Origin: JAVBOF01 sp031550915
GTDB taxonomy: Bacteria; Bacillota; Clostridia; Christensenellales; MGBC116941
DNA length: 30,467 nucleotides
Reading direction: 5' to 3'
NCBI GenBank assembly: GCA_031550915.1
Contig: JAVBOF010000154.1
Coordinates: 1-30,467 of the forward strand
The position numbers were made by a program, and so were the translations under genes. Below are positions 22,624 to 30,467 of this stretch, piece by piece. Below the pieces are notes generated by a model. It was not told where the DNA came from. It searched no databases and saw nothing but the letters and a program-made list of their open reading frames with translations. Every line of letters begins with the position of its first letter. Within the stretch, counting starts at the first letter, position 1.

Positions 22624-25600
22624 CTGTGTTTCCGGTGAAGTTTTAATGCAACCGTTTGTTCGTTTCTAAATAATGCAAATAGAAGCACAGCTACTAAAGC
22701 AATCAATAAAGGAAGATTCATATCAAAGCCAAAATCGCCTGTTTTAGGATTGTATTCATAGGGAATGAGCATATCATATATCGCAACATTGGTAATGCTT
22801 TGTCCCTTTTTCAGTTTGATATATCCTAGAGGAGTTCCTTTTTCATATACTTCATAGATATCCTTATCTTTATTATAAATTACTTTCAAATCATCGTTTG
22901 TCCCATTTTTGCCTCCGCCATTCTGACCCTTGTTATCAGGGGTTGCAGGCTGAGGATCGATTCTCTTATAAACCACAATGACGGTATTGGCTTTTTGTGT
23001 GGCGGACACGCTTGGATCGTCCTTCCTGAAGATGGTTTTGGAGACCACATCCTTATGATTGGCATTTTCTGTATTGGATACAGCTATGGTATTATGCAAT
23101 CCTCCAGTCTGCTTTTTTTCTGTTACTATAGCGTTAAAATTTTCAACATAGGAGAGGTCGCTGAGATTATTAGTTATGTTGAAGGTGTATTTATCCCCCG
23201 CCTTGATTATTTGCGAAGATTTGCCAAGCATGGTATATACGGCGTTATCTTCACGGATGACATAGTATATGGTGAGCGTTTCTTTCCTTTCGGCATACTC
23301 CTGTATTATGGTATTGTTATTCATTATCTCTTCCTGACCGGAAATATTTTTCTCATCCAGTGGATAAACATAATTCAGTATAACCTGGTCATTTTTTACC
23401 TGGCCATTTGCGCTGTTATAGGGATAACTTTTAATGTAATCATAGGCGTAATACTTTCCGGACGAATTAGAATAATCTCTCTTATTCTCTTTTGTTAGCG
23501 TGGAATTGGAAGGATAAACAAAGCTTTTCCCAGCATAACTTGTGCCGAGGTCAAATTCATCGAGCAAGCCTGTTCGGGTTATTCCCGCTTCATCTTGGTA
23601 AGTGAAGATATTTTTTAATGTCACTGGCGCAGTCTGTCGAATATATGAATACGCAACGGTTTTTTCCGCCGAAACTATAAAAGAAGAAGATGGTATAGAA
23701 GACAAATAGATCCAGTTTGTAAGTGACGGCGGAGCCAGATCAAAACGCGTGTTCTTTTGTACGCGGATTGAAACAGGCAGGCTGTTCTCTTCCTCGGGTA
23801 CGATATCTTCCTTTTGTATTTGCGTTTCATTTGCCGTATCATAATAGATGAAATTGACCGTAACATATTCTTTTTCAATATATACGATCAGTTCATTTTC
23901 ATTCTTTCTAAGATTAAACTGTATGGAGTTATTCGAAAAATCTTTTGCCTCGTATTCTTTCGTATATCCGTTACCGGTAAAAGCAGCCTTTATGAATTTA
24001 TAACCGGTGCGTTCGAATGTTTCCTGAGGAAGCTTATAGGTGAATTCCTCCCCTTCGAACGAATATATAGTTTCCGGTACAAACGCGGCGCTTTCGCAAT
24101 CGGAGATCATGCCGGAACCGGCTTCAATTTCTTTGAACTTGATTTGCAGCGTAGCCTTATCCAAAGTATAGTGGACCATCTTTACGGCGCCAACGTTATT
24201 TACCATATCCACGGGCCACGCGTAAACATATGCCTGTTTAATGTCTTTCAGCTGAAATATCTCGTCCTTATCGATGAAGGTATATATTTTGTCATCCACG
24301 GTGATACTTTTTTGGTTGTTTGTAAAAGAATTCAGTATGGAGCCGCTGCCGCCTGTAGAATAGAGCGCAAGATTGCCGTTCTTGTCCACATCCGCGGTAG
24401 GAAGGCTCTCCGTCGGAGAATTGCTTTCCATCACGATATATCCCTTTAACCCTGATGTCACCGATGTTTTGATAGTATTTGACTGTGATTCCCCTGTGGT
24501 GTTGGATTGCTTTGTAATATAATAATGATATGTCGTGCCATTATCCTTGCCCGCAAATTTTACGGATTTATATTCCCCCTGATCGTTCGGCTGAAATATG
24601 GCGTTTAGGACCTCGGGCTTTGCTCTATCGTTAGCGGTCCTGTCGTAAGCGTAAGTATCTTTTGTTACTTGGGCAAGGAAAAAAAGTGTATTGGCAATGA
24701 TCCGTTTCTCGTCTAAAGTAGCATATCCGGAGGCGTTCTTAAGCTGTTCATAGGTTTTGTAATTCGTATAGGTATTATATTTGTTTATCATGTTTCCTGT
24801 TTGTATAAGGGCGGTATTCTTAAAAGTTGAAAGAAAAGCATTATTTGTTGAGGGCCCTATTTCACCGTTTGTATTATAGTTGTGCACAGTCTGGTTGACA
24901 AGCTTACCGCCGGAATCGGAAAACTGCAGCCACACCTTGCCGGAAACGAGCTGCCCGAGCATATGGCTTAAAGGGACAGTCAGCACAGTTGTACCTTTCC
25001 CGATATTATTTGTATCTATTCTAAAAGGATAATTAGTGAGTGGCCCCGATACAGCCACCTTAACATATTGTGATGAGATAAAATCATAATACCCCGCATT
25101 ATTGTTAAACGGAGCAAATGTCTTTATAATTCCCTTACCCGTGCCGCCGTCCAAGCCGTTTGATGATACGGCAGTCGAGATATAGCCCTGAAGCATTCCT
25201 CCGTACCTTCGCGCGATTTCGTTCATATTCTTATTATTCGCCTTGTAATATTCGTTGTAGAAAACGGTATCATGCCCGAATACAAAGCCGCGTCCGGAAT
25301 CCAGATAATCGCACATTGCTGTAAAGGCAATATCGGAAAGATCGTTATTCAGAATGCCGCATTTTGTAGGAACCGTGCCCTGTTCGGTATCCGGTCCAGA
25401 TTGCCCTATTTGCCCATTACCATCGGAAACACCATAGAATATCACGTCATATTTATATTCTCCGGCATTCTCGCCGTCCTGATACTTCAAATAGTAATTG
25501 GGATCTTCGTTAAATGGGCGGGCATATTCTTCCTTGGTATGCCCGGCAGTCGTATCAGGCCTGGTCATAACGACCTCATCGACTGTGATAAAATCCCAAT

Positions 25601-26081
25601 CGCTTCTTTTTTCAACATCACGCAAATATGTCTTCATGTCCTGCATCCAGCCTTTGATCCATCCTTTTGCGCCGGCAGGATAAACGTTTAACACCTTTAT
25701 ATGCTTATCGTAATTGGCGGAAACGGCTTCAAATTCCGTAGAACCGCCGATCTCTTTTTTATAGATCTGATACTCCTTATCCCCGTACTCTGATTCCCAT
25801 TCAAGGGTAACAAAATTTTTCATGGGATTGGGCTTTGCGTTTAGTTCAAAGCTCCCGTCATCAAGGATTTCATATTCCATCGCAGCATCATTAAGCCCGT
25901 TAGACCCGGCCGACGATATTGGTGAAAAGAATACCGCGAAAAGTATTGCAATTATGCCAATGCACAAGATTCGCTTTATTGATCTGCTTCCGATTATTCC
26001 TGCCAAGAGCATCCATCTCCTATCGTAGATAAATCTGCTTAGTTTCTCAATGCTTTGCATTTTTTTCAGATGTTGATTCAA
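22620..26081 (-). CDS. Large sortase-anchored surface protein (DUF5057-like, NPKTG signal)
   Basis: The protein has 1153 codons. Order: signal segment (SIKRILCIGIIAILFAVF, about 34-52), a beta domain (about 68-115), then a region from about 128 that resembles DUF5057 (IKVLNVYP, KYDVIFYGVSDGNG, DSGRGFVFGHDTVFYNEYY), several beta-rich MucBP/Big-like modules (about 640-1060), a Pro/Gly/Asn linker, and a sorting signal: NPKTG at 1111-1115, hydrophobic LPLLIALVAVLLFALF and basic tail LKLHRKHR. The start is uncertain. TTG at 26081 has GGGAG 9 nt upstream; ATG at 26012 has AGGAG and would give a more ordinary signal peptide. It shares the ATGA overlap with the sortase. The function could be adhesion, or binding or cutting of polysaccharide; none is shown. 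Confidence 0.9.
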   Translation of the reverse strand: MNQHLKKMQSIEKLSRFIYDRRWMLLAGIIGSRSIKRILCIGIIAILFAVFFSPISSAGSNGLNDAAMEYEILDDGSFELNAKPNPMKNFVTLEWESEYGDKEYQIYKKEIGGSTEFEAVSANYDKHIKVLNVYPAGAKGWIKGWMQDMKTYLRDVEKRSDWDFITVDEVVMTRPDTTAGHTKEEYARPFNEDPNYYLKYQDGENAGEYKYDVIFYGVSDGNGQIGQSGPDTEQGTVPTKCGILNNDLSDIAFTAMCDYLDSGRGFVFGHDTVFYNEYYKANNKNMNEIARRYGGMLQGYISTAVSSNGLDGGTGKGIIKTFAPFNNNAGYYDFISSQYVKVAVSGPLTNYPFRIDTNNIGKGTTVLTVPLSHMLGQLVSGKVWLQFSDSGGKLVNQTVHNYNTNGEIGPSTNNAFLSTFKNTALIQTGNMINKYNTYTNYKTYEQLKNASGYATLDEKRIIANTLFFLAQVTKDTYAYDRTANDRAKPEVLNAIFQPNDQGEYKSVKFAGKDNGTTYHYYITKQSNTTGESQSNTIKTSVTSGLKGYIVMESNSPTESLPTADVDKNGNLALYSTGGSGSILNSFTNNQKSITVDDKIYTFIDKDEIFQLKDIKQAYVYAWPVDMVNNVGAVKMVHYTLDKATLQIKFKEIEAGSGMISDCESAAFVPETIYSFEGEEFTYKLPQETFERTGYKFIKAAFTGNGYTKEYEAKDFSNNSIQFNLRKNENELIVYIEKEYVTVNFIYYDTANETQIQKEDIVPEEENSLPVSIRVQKNTRFDLAPPSLTNWIYLSSIPSSSFIVSAEKTVAYSYIRQTAPVTLKNIFTYQDEAGITRTGLLDEFDLGTSYAGKSFVYPSNSTLTKENKRDYSNSSGKYYAYDYIKSYPYNSANGQVKNDQVILNYVYPLDEKNISGQEEIMNNNTIIQEYAERKETLTIYYVIREDNAVYTMLGKSSQIIKAGDKYTFNITNNLSDLSYVENFNAIVTEKKQTGGLHNTIAVSNTENANHKDVVSKTIFRKDDPSVSATQKANTVIVVYKRIDPQPATPDNKGQNGGGKNGTNDDLKVIYNKDKDIYEVYEKGTPLGYIKLKKGQSITNVAIYDMLIPYEYNPKTGDFGFDMNLPLLIALVAVLLFALFRNEQTVALKLHRKHR

Positions 26082-26458
26082 AAATATCTTCTCCCTGACA
26101 GTATTGTTTTATTCTGAGCGGATCGTTCCGCAACGCCTTCCTATGCCTTTCCGAAATCTTGCGGTCGCTGTCGATATATCCGGATAAACCGAAGAAATTA
26201 ACGGCGATGGTATTAATTGTAATTCCGTGGGGCAAACGGCTTGTTTTGATCAATAAGATAGAAATTGAGATCTTGGATAAAAGTTAGATCCTGCAATCAT
26301 TTTGTTTGCAGGATCTAAGTATCATAAGTAATAGAAAGGGATACAGATCAGAAAGCGGTTCGTAAGGCGAAGAACCGTATCCATGAAATGCCAATGAAGA
26401 TGCCTTTTTATGAGACGCATGTATAATGAAAGTCAATGTAAGGCAAGCAAGCAATCGA
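26082..26458. other. Intergenic region upstream of the surface-protein gene
   Basis: About 375 nt between the surface-protein gene and the LacI-type gene. It holds the hairpin at 26284-26318 and, on the minus strand, an open frame (26253 down to 26047) with no ATG and no ribosome binding site. No good promoter for the surface-protein operon was found by eye. Confidence 0.45.
26284..26318 (-). terminator. Terminator after the LacI-type gene
   Basis: TTAGATCCTGCAA (26284-26296) and its complement TTGCAGGATCTAA (26306-26318), a 13-bp perfect stem with a 9-nt loop. On the minus strand the tail is CTTTTATCC. It lies about 140 nt after the stop of the regulator. Confidence 0.7.
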
Positions 26459-27529
26459 CTACCAACCGGAAAGATCCCAAACAGCTTCAGAATTGGCGTC
26501 TGTGGTTTGGCGGACAATCAGCTTGCCAGGCAGGCGCACAAGTCTTCTTGGTGCTTCGGGGTTTCTGATACGCTCTATTAAAAGATCGACAGCAGTACTG
26601 CCAAGTCTATCTTTCGGGACACTTATAGAAGAAAGTGAAGGGGTGATTAGCGAAGCCGGATAATTATCATCAAAACCGATAACTGCGATATCATCAGGTA
26701 TTTTTAGTCCGTGTTTTTTGATTGCCCAAACTGCGCCTACTGCCATTTGATCGTTGCCAACGACAACGCCATCAAGCTGGCAGCCGCGCTCAAGCAACTT
26801 TTTCATACAAACCGCACCGTTGTCTGGTGAAAAATCGCCTTCAATAATGCGCTCTTCGCAAACCGGAATGCCCGAATCGTTGAGAGCCATAAGATATCCT
26901 TTCTTTCTTTCCTTGCTGTTTTGGAAATAAAGCGGCGCGGCAAGATAGGCAATATATTGCCTGCCAAGGCTTATAAGATGTTTGGTGGCGGTATAAACAC
27001 CCGCAACGTTATCGGTGGTAACTGCGTCGAGGTTTGGGCTGATATCCGAATCTATGCAAGCGATGGGGATATGTTTGTTGTTAATGTTGAGTCCGATAAG
27101 GGTTTTGATGTAAGCCTTAGTTTCAGGCCGCTCGGTATCCACACAGGATGTAAGAAGAATTCCGTCGACGCGTTTGAGGCGAAGCGCTTCAACGTAGCGC
27201 ATCTCGTATTCAAGATTTTGCTGAGTTTCATAGATACAAACGCTATAATTCTTTTTAAGGGCAGCGGCATGGATGCTATGGAGAAGCCGGGAGTAAAAAA
27301 CGTTTGAAATGGAAGGCACGACCACGCCGATGGTGTTGGTTTTGCCGCTTTTTAGTCCGCTTGCAATGGGGTTCACCTCGTAGCCAAGCTTTTTGACTGA
27401 GACGAAAACGCGCTCGCGCAATTCGTTGCTGACGTGTTTTGTTCCGTTAAGCACGTGCGAAACAGTGGAGATTGAAACGTTCGCGCTTGCGGCAACGTCC
27501 TTGATGCTAATGGTTTTTGTTCTTTTCAT
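26459..27529 (-). CDS. LacI-family transcriptional regulator
   Basis: This 356-aa protein has the N-terminal LacI HTH (SIKDVAASANVSISTVSHVL, about 7-26) with the hinge NPIASGLKSGKTNTIG, then a type I periplasmic-binding-like sensor domain (VVVPSISNVFYSRLL, VVVGNDQMAVGAVWA, IAVIGFDDN). GGAG lies 7 nt before the ATG. It is divergent from the sugar ABC operon, and three AACGTT-centred palindromes lie in the shared intergenic region. It most likely represses that operon in the absence of its sugar. The effector is unknown. The terminator at 26284-26318 may be its own. Confidence 0.95.
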   Translation of the reverse strand: MKRTKTISIKDVAASANVSISTVSHVLNGTKHVSNELRERVFVSVKKLGYEVNPIASGLKSGKTNTIGVVVPSISNVFYSRLLHSIHAAALKKNYSVCIYETQQNLEYEMRYVEALRLKRVDGILLTSCVDTERPETKAYIKTLIGLNINNKHIPIACIDSDISPNLDAVTTDNVAGVYTATKHLISLGRQYIAYLAAPLYFQNSKERKKGYLMALNDSGIPVCEERIIEGDFSPDNGAVCMKKLLERGCQLDGVVVGNDQMAVGAVWAIKKHGLKIPDDIAVIGFDDNYPASLITPSLSSISVPKDRLGSTAVDLLIERIRNPEAPRRLVRLPGKLIVRQTTDANSEAVWDLSGW

Positions 27530-27675
27530 AAAAATACTCCAAACATCTGTGGTGGATTAAAAAATAAATATAAAAGCCAAGGCTTTAAAAAGCCCAAACC
27601 GCCATATGAAGCATTATTATATATCCGATATAAACAATTTAATGGAATATATATTTCAATAAAAAATAAATATTG

Positions 27676-27704
27676 TTGACAAAATTAACTGAGTAATCTA
27701 TAAT
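27676..27704 (+). promoter_or_regulatory. Consensus sigma-A promoter of the sugar ABC operon
   Basis: TTGACA (27676-27681), 17 nt, TATAAT (27699-27704): both hexamers are perfect. Transcription should start near 27711, leaving a leader of about 300 nt before the first ATG. Such a strong promoter would need tight control. Confidence 0.9.
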
Positions 27705-27713
27705 CAAATTCAG

Positions 27714-27725
27714 AAAAACGTTTTT
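27714..27725. promoter_or_regulatory. LacI-type operator candidate 1, at the transcription start
   Basis: AAAAACGTTTTT, a perfect 12-bp palindrome with the central CG typical of LacI-family sites, directly at the predicted start of the ABC operon transcript. Repressor bound here would block initiation. Confidence 0.65.
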
Positions 27726-27791
27726 TTCAAAAATGTTTTCTTGGTCAACAATTTCAACTATTAATCCAAATGACAATTATCTAATAATTTA

Positions 27792-27805
27792 CTTAAACGT
27801 TAAAG
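27792..27805. promoter_or_regulatory. LacI-type operator candidate 2
   Basis: CTTAAACGTTAAAG, 14 bp, palindromic except one pair, centred 79 bp from candidate 1. A second site suits DNA looping by tetrameric regulators or added roadblock (inference). Confidence 0.55.
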
Positions 27806-27854
27806 CCTATTGCAGGCAAATATTAAGTCTACTGATTTTATTTAACAAATGGCG

Positions 27855-27862
27855 AAACGTTT
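27855..27862. promoter_or_regulatory. LacI-type operator candidate 3
   Basis: AAACGTTT, an 8-bp palindrome within GAAACGTTTTTC, 60 bp from candidate 2. It is the weakest of the three because the flanks do not match. Confidence 0.4.
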
Positions 27863-28015
27863 TTCTATTACTATTATATCAGCTAAGTTTATAAAAACAA
27901 TACTCTTTCAAAACTAAACGAAATATCACCGATGAAAAAGGGGGTGAAAAAAGCAATAAAAAAATATTCAGAAGTATAGAAATAATATACCAAAAAGATT
28001 AAAGGAGAATGAATT

Positions 28016-29083
28016 ATGAAGAAAACTATTGTTGTATTGTTAGTAACCGCGATTATCATGGCGCTTGCGGTTGGGTGCAGCCCGGCAGCCCCGGCTCCCG
28101 CCACAGACGAGGCTCCCGCCTCTGAGGCAGCCCCGGCTCCCGCCACAGACGAGGCTCCAGCTTCCGATGCCGCCGAAGCTCCCGCCTCGGATGCGGCTCC
28201 TGCTTCTGATGCCGCACAGGCGCCCGCCGACGGAAAGGTATACAAAATTGGTTTTACCGTGAACGACTTCAACGATAAATGGGTTTCCTACATACTAGAT
28301 GCCATAAAGGTATGGGATGAAGCTCATCCTGAAGCCGAAGTCGTTTTAGGGAACGGCCAGACCGATGTTCAGAAACAAATGGCTATAGTGGAAGACTGGA
28401 TAAACCAGGGCTTTGACGCTATATGCGTAAAACCCGTTGAACTCGAGGCCACCAAGGCGCTTGCAAAGAAATGCGAAGAAGCAAAGATTCCGTATATTGC
28501 GGTTCAACAGCCCATCGATGAAGCTACAGCCCGCTGCGTCCAGGATTCAGTCATAACCGGCGAAACCCAAATGCAAGCCGTTGCTGACGCTTTAGGCGGC
28601 AAGGGCAGCATCGTTATTATGGAAGGCGAACCGGGAACGCTGGTAGCACAGGCGCGCCTTGAAGGAAACGATAATATCCTTAAGAAATACCCCGATATCA
28701 AAGTGGAAGCAAGGGAAGTTGGAAACTGGCAGCGCGATCAGGGAATGAAGATCATGGAGAACTGGATTCAAGCCGGCCTTAAGATCGATGCGGTAGTTGC
28801 AAGCAACGATGAGATGGCGATCGGTGCGATCTTGGCACTTGAAGATGCTAAAAAGCTTGAAGGCGTAATAGTCGCCGGTATCGACGCAACTCCGGATGCT
28901 CTTCAGTTTATGAAGGATGGAAAGCTTTCGATAACCCTGTTTGCAGATGCAAATGCAATCGGAACTCAAACATGCGATCTCGCGCTCAAACTTATTAAAG
29001 AAGGCAAGGCGGATGATATCATAATTCAGGATCTGCTGGTTAAGCCAGAAGAAGCTCAAAAATATATGGATCTGCAGAAATAG
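28016..29083 (+). CDS. Sugar ABC transporter substrate-binding lipoprotein (RbsB-like)
   Basis: This 355-aa protein has a lipoprotein signal with lipobox LAVGC (Cys21). An Ala/Pro/Asp/Glu-rich linker (about 22-72, repeats of APATDEAPAS and APASDAA) spaces the domain from the membrane. A Peripla_BP_4 domain (about 75-355) follows with YKIGFTVNDFNDKWVS, GFDAICVKPVE and VVASNDEMAIGAILALEDA. It binds a sugar outside the cell and hands it to the transporter. AAAGGAG lies 8 nt before the ATG. It is the first gene of the operon under the TTGACA/TATAAT promoter. The sugar cannot be told; ribose, xylose, galactose or inositol type ligands are possible. Confidence 0.95.
   Translation: MKKTIVVLLVTAIIMALAVGCSPAAPAPATDEAPASEAAPAPATDEAPASDAAEAPASDAAPASDAAQAPADGKVYKIGFTVNDFNDKWVSYILDAIKVWDEAHPEAEVVLGNGQTDVQKQMAIVEDWINQGFDAICVKPVELEATKALAKKCEEAKIPYIAVQQPIDEATARCVQDSVITGETQMQAVADALGGKGSIVIMEGEPGTLVAQARLEGNDNILKKYPDIKVEAREVGNWQRDQGMKIMENWIQAGLKIDAVVASNDEMAIGAILALEDAKKLEGVIVAGIDATPDALQFMKDGKLSITLFADANAIGTQTCDLALKLIKEGKADDIIIQDLLVKPEEAQKYMDLQK
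28084..28158 (+). repeat. 33-bp direct repeat in the linker of the binding protein
   Basis: An identical 33-bp unit, beginning GGCAGCCCCGGCTCCCGCC, occurs at 28084-28116 and 28126-28158, a period of 42 bp (14 codons). Shorter degenerate copies continue to about 28228. In-frame slippage here would lengthen or shorten the linker without breaking the gene. Confidence 0.9.
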
Positions 29084-29093
29084 TATGATCGAT

Positions 29094-29138
29094 GAGCGAG
29101 CTGTGTGGAAAATCGCAGCTCGCTCTCGCCTTCGGGCG
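29094..29138 (+). promoter_or_regulatory. Tandem intercistronic hairpins after the binding-protein gene
   Basis: Hairpin 1: GAGCGAGCTG (29094-29103) with CAGCTCGCTC (29116-29125), extendable by one G-U and one G-C pair, loop about 8 nt. Hairpin 2: CGCC-TTCG-GGCG (29127-29138), an extra-stable UUCG tetraloop. There is no T-run after either. This fits mRNA stabilisation or partial termination that keeps the binding protein in excess over the ATPase. Confidence 0.7.
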
Positions 29139-29310
29139 CAGTCATATTGATTTTCTTGAAAAAGTACTACAGGAATTCCATTCGGTATGACATTATTTTA
29201 ATTGTTAATACGAAGGGTTTATAAAGTAAAGCATTCCACCGGATGGAACTCAGTCGGCGTTGACCGTTGGTCATGAGCCAAACAAATCAAAAATCGGAGG
29301 GAACAATCCG

Positions 29311-30467
29311 ATGCAAGATAACTCATACATATTACAAATGGAAAATATAGGCAAGGCCTTCCCGGGGGTAATTGCCCTCGATGATGTCAGCCTAAGCGTA
29401 AGAAAAGGTACGGTTCACGCCGTGGTCGGTGAAAACGGCGCAGGCAAGTCAACGCTTATGAAGATATTGCTCGGCATGTATAAGGCTGATACAGGACAGA
29501 TAACATTCAAGGGGGAGAAGCGCCATTTCAATAACCCGAACGATGCGCTGAATTGCGGCCTTGCAATGATACACCAGGAACTTAGCGTAGCATTTGACCT
29601 AACTGTAGCCGAAAACATATTTTTAGGTAAAGAAATAACAAGAGGCAAATCTTTCTTTGTAAATAAAAAAGCGATGATGAGCCAAACAAAGGAATTATTC
29701 GACCAGATCGAGCTGGATATAAACCCTGCAACAAAGATGAAAACGCTTAGTGTAGCCAAGCAGCAAATGTGTGAAATAGCAAAGGCGATTTCATACAACG
29801 CAGATTTGATCATTATGGATGAGCCTACCTCGGCAATAACCGAAAGCGAGGTTGCAAACCTTTTTAAAATTATAAGGAGGCTGAGGGACAAGGGTATATC
29901 AGTAATCTACATAACCCATAAGATGGACGAAGTTTTTACTATTACAGATGAAATATCTGTCTTTAGGGACGGCCACTTTATAAAAAAACTTATCACTGCC
30001 GAAACAACGAGGGATAAAGTTATTGAGTTGATGGTTGGCAGGGAATTGAAAGAGATGTTCCCCAAAGAAGAGGCCAAGATAGGCGAACCGATTCTAAAGG
30101 TTGAAGGCCTTTGCCGTGAGGGAGAATTTAAAGATATCAGCTTTGAACTAAGGAGCGGTGAAATATTGGGTGTTGCCGGGCTTATGGGAGCGGGCCGCTC
30201 GGAAATAATGGAAACAATATTTGGCATCCGCCGGAAAAGCGCAGGTAAAGTGTTTATAAAGGGCATGGAGGTAAATATCAAAAATCCAAGTCATGCGATA
30301 AAAAATAATATGGCGCTGTTGACGGAAGACAGAAAGCGAAGCGGCTGCTTCCTTCCTTTAAGCGTACATGTTAACACCTATATTGCCTCGATAAAGGATT
30401 ACTGCCGGGGTGTATTCGTAGATTCGAAAAAAGCGGGTGTAGCTTCTTTAAAGATGAAGGATGCACT
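29311..30467 (+). CDS. Sugar ABC transporter ATP-binding protein (RbsA/MglA-like), 3' end beyond the window
   Basis: 385 codons are visible from ATG 29311; GGAGG lies about 10 nt upstream. The first nucleotide-binding half has Walker A GENGAGKST (41-48), an H-loop-type AMIHQELSVAF, the signature region TLSVAKQQMCEIAKA and Walker B LIIMDEPTSA (about 166-175). The second half begins near residue 257, with GLMGAGRSEIMETIFG (about 290) and LLTEDRKRSGCF. This two-domain layout with degenerate second Walker A (GAGRSE) is that of monosaccharide (CUT2) transporters. The permease gene should lie downstream, outside the window. Confidence 0.93.
   Translation, partial: MQDNSYILQMENIGKAFPGVIALDDVSLSVRKGTVHAVVGENGAGKSTLMKILLGMYKADTGQITFKGEKRHFNNPNDALNCGLAMIHQELSVAFDLTVAENIFLGKEITRGKSFFVNKKAMMSQTKELFDQIELDINPATKMKTLSVAKQQMCEIAKAISYNADLIIMDEPTSAITESEVANLFKIIRRLRDKGISVIYITHKMDEVFTITDEISVFRDGHFIKKLITAETTRDKVIELMVGRELKEMFPKEEAKIGEPILKVEGLCREGEFKDISFELRSGEILGVAGLMGAGRSEIMETIFGIRRKSAGKVFIKGMEVNIKNPSHAIKNNMALLTEDRKRSGCFLPLSVHVNTYIASIKDYCRGVFVDSKKAGVASLKMKDA

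Noticed and set aside
26284..26517. Minus-strand 77-codon frame at the end of the LacI-type gene
   Set aside because: It overlaps the LacI coding end in another frame, has no ribosome binding site, and ends within the terminator hairpin.
27573..27586. AAAGC/GCTTT palindrome with T-rich flank in the LacI gene leader
   Set aside because: Stem of only five pairs with a tiny loop; too weak to call an attenuator.
27889..28272. Minus-strand frame with Ala/Gly/Ser repeats
   Set aside because: It is the complement of the Ala/Pro linker repeat of the binding protein and has no supporting signals.
1..30467. CRISPR arrays, tRNA/rRNA genes, transposases, phage genes, toxin-antitoxin pairs
   Set aside because: None was seen: no evenly spaced repeats with unique spacers, no transposase or integrase frames and no cloverleaf candidates noticed by eye. 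A covariance-model scan was not possible.

Overview
The window looks like the chromosome of an anaerobic, Gram-positive, spore-former-type Bacillota, probably class Clostridia. The signs are AGGAGG-type ribosome binding sites with ATG, GTG and TTG starts, a long Bacillota-type SRP RNA with an Alu domain, a sortase with a sortase-anchored surface protein, a SleB-type wall hydrolase, and several 4Fe-4S or flavin proteins typical of anaerobes. No phage, transposase, CRISPR array, tRNA or rRNA was seen. No species is assigned.

Layout, left to right. (1) 1-1614: the 5' end of glutamine synthetase (minus), a small protein that is 25% cysteine (minus), and a divergent double-[4Fe-4S] protein distantly like QueG (plus). 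(2) 1617-8979: a surface polysaccharide region in two minus-strand transcription units. The upstream unit encodes a CDP-glycerol glycerophosphotransferase-like enzyme, an O-antigen ligase/polymerase-like membrane protein and a Wzx-type flippase. The downstream unit encodes a FlaA1/CapD-type nucleotide-sugar dehydratase and a PglC/WcaJ-type initiating sugar-phosphate transferase. A plus-strand lipoprotein lies between them. (3) 9146-11667: an ArsR/SmtB repressor and a Zn/Cd/Pb-type P1B ATPase in one metal-efflux operon. (4) 11970-14605: a secreted SleB-like wall hydrolase and a methyl-accepting chemotaxis protein, each followed by a strong terminator. (5) 14663-17586: a cytosolic reductive-dehalogenase-like corrinoid/Fe-S protein behind an AhpD-like carboxymuconolactone decarboxylase family gene, an iron-sulfur flavoprotein and an unknown His/Pro/Arg-tailed protein. 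(6) 17696-21780: housekeeping genes, namely SRP RNA (ffs), purA, a 59-aa YjfB-like protein, a cyclophilin, a GtrA-family membrane protein and a YaiI/YqxD family protein. (7) 21865-26081: a two-gene unit of a 1153-codon surface protein with a C-terminal NPKTG sorting signal and a class B sortase overlapping it by 4 nt. (8) 26459-30467: a LacI-family regulator divergent from a sugar ABC transporter operon (binding lipoprotein and RbsA-like ATPase, cut by the window end). A perfect TTGACA-17-TATAAT promoter lies between them with three AACGTT-centred operator candidates.

Most of the window is ordinary chromosome. The parts most worth a second look are the sortase B and NPKTG surface-protein pair, the cytosolic RdhA-like/AhpD-like pair, the CGRCSxC-repeat cysteine protein next to an Fe-S protein, and the regulatory DNA around the LacI operon and between arsR and the wall hydrolase gene. 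Nothing here can be proven to be an undescribed system from sequence reading alone. Promoters, terminators and hairpins were found by eye, without folding or scoring software.
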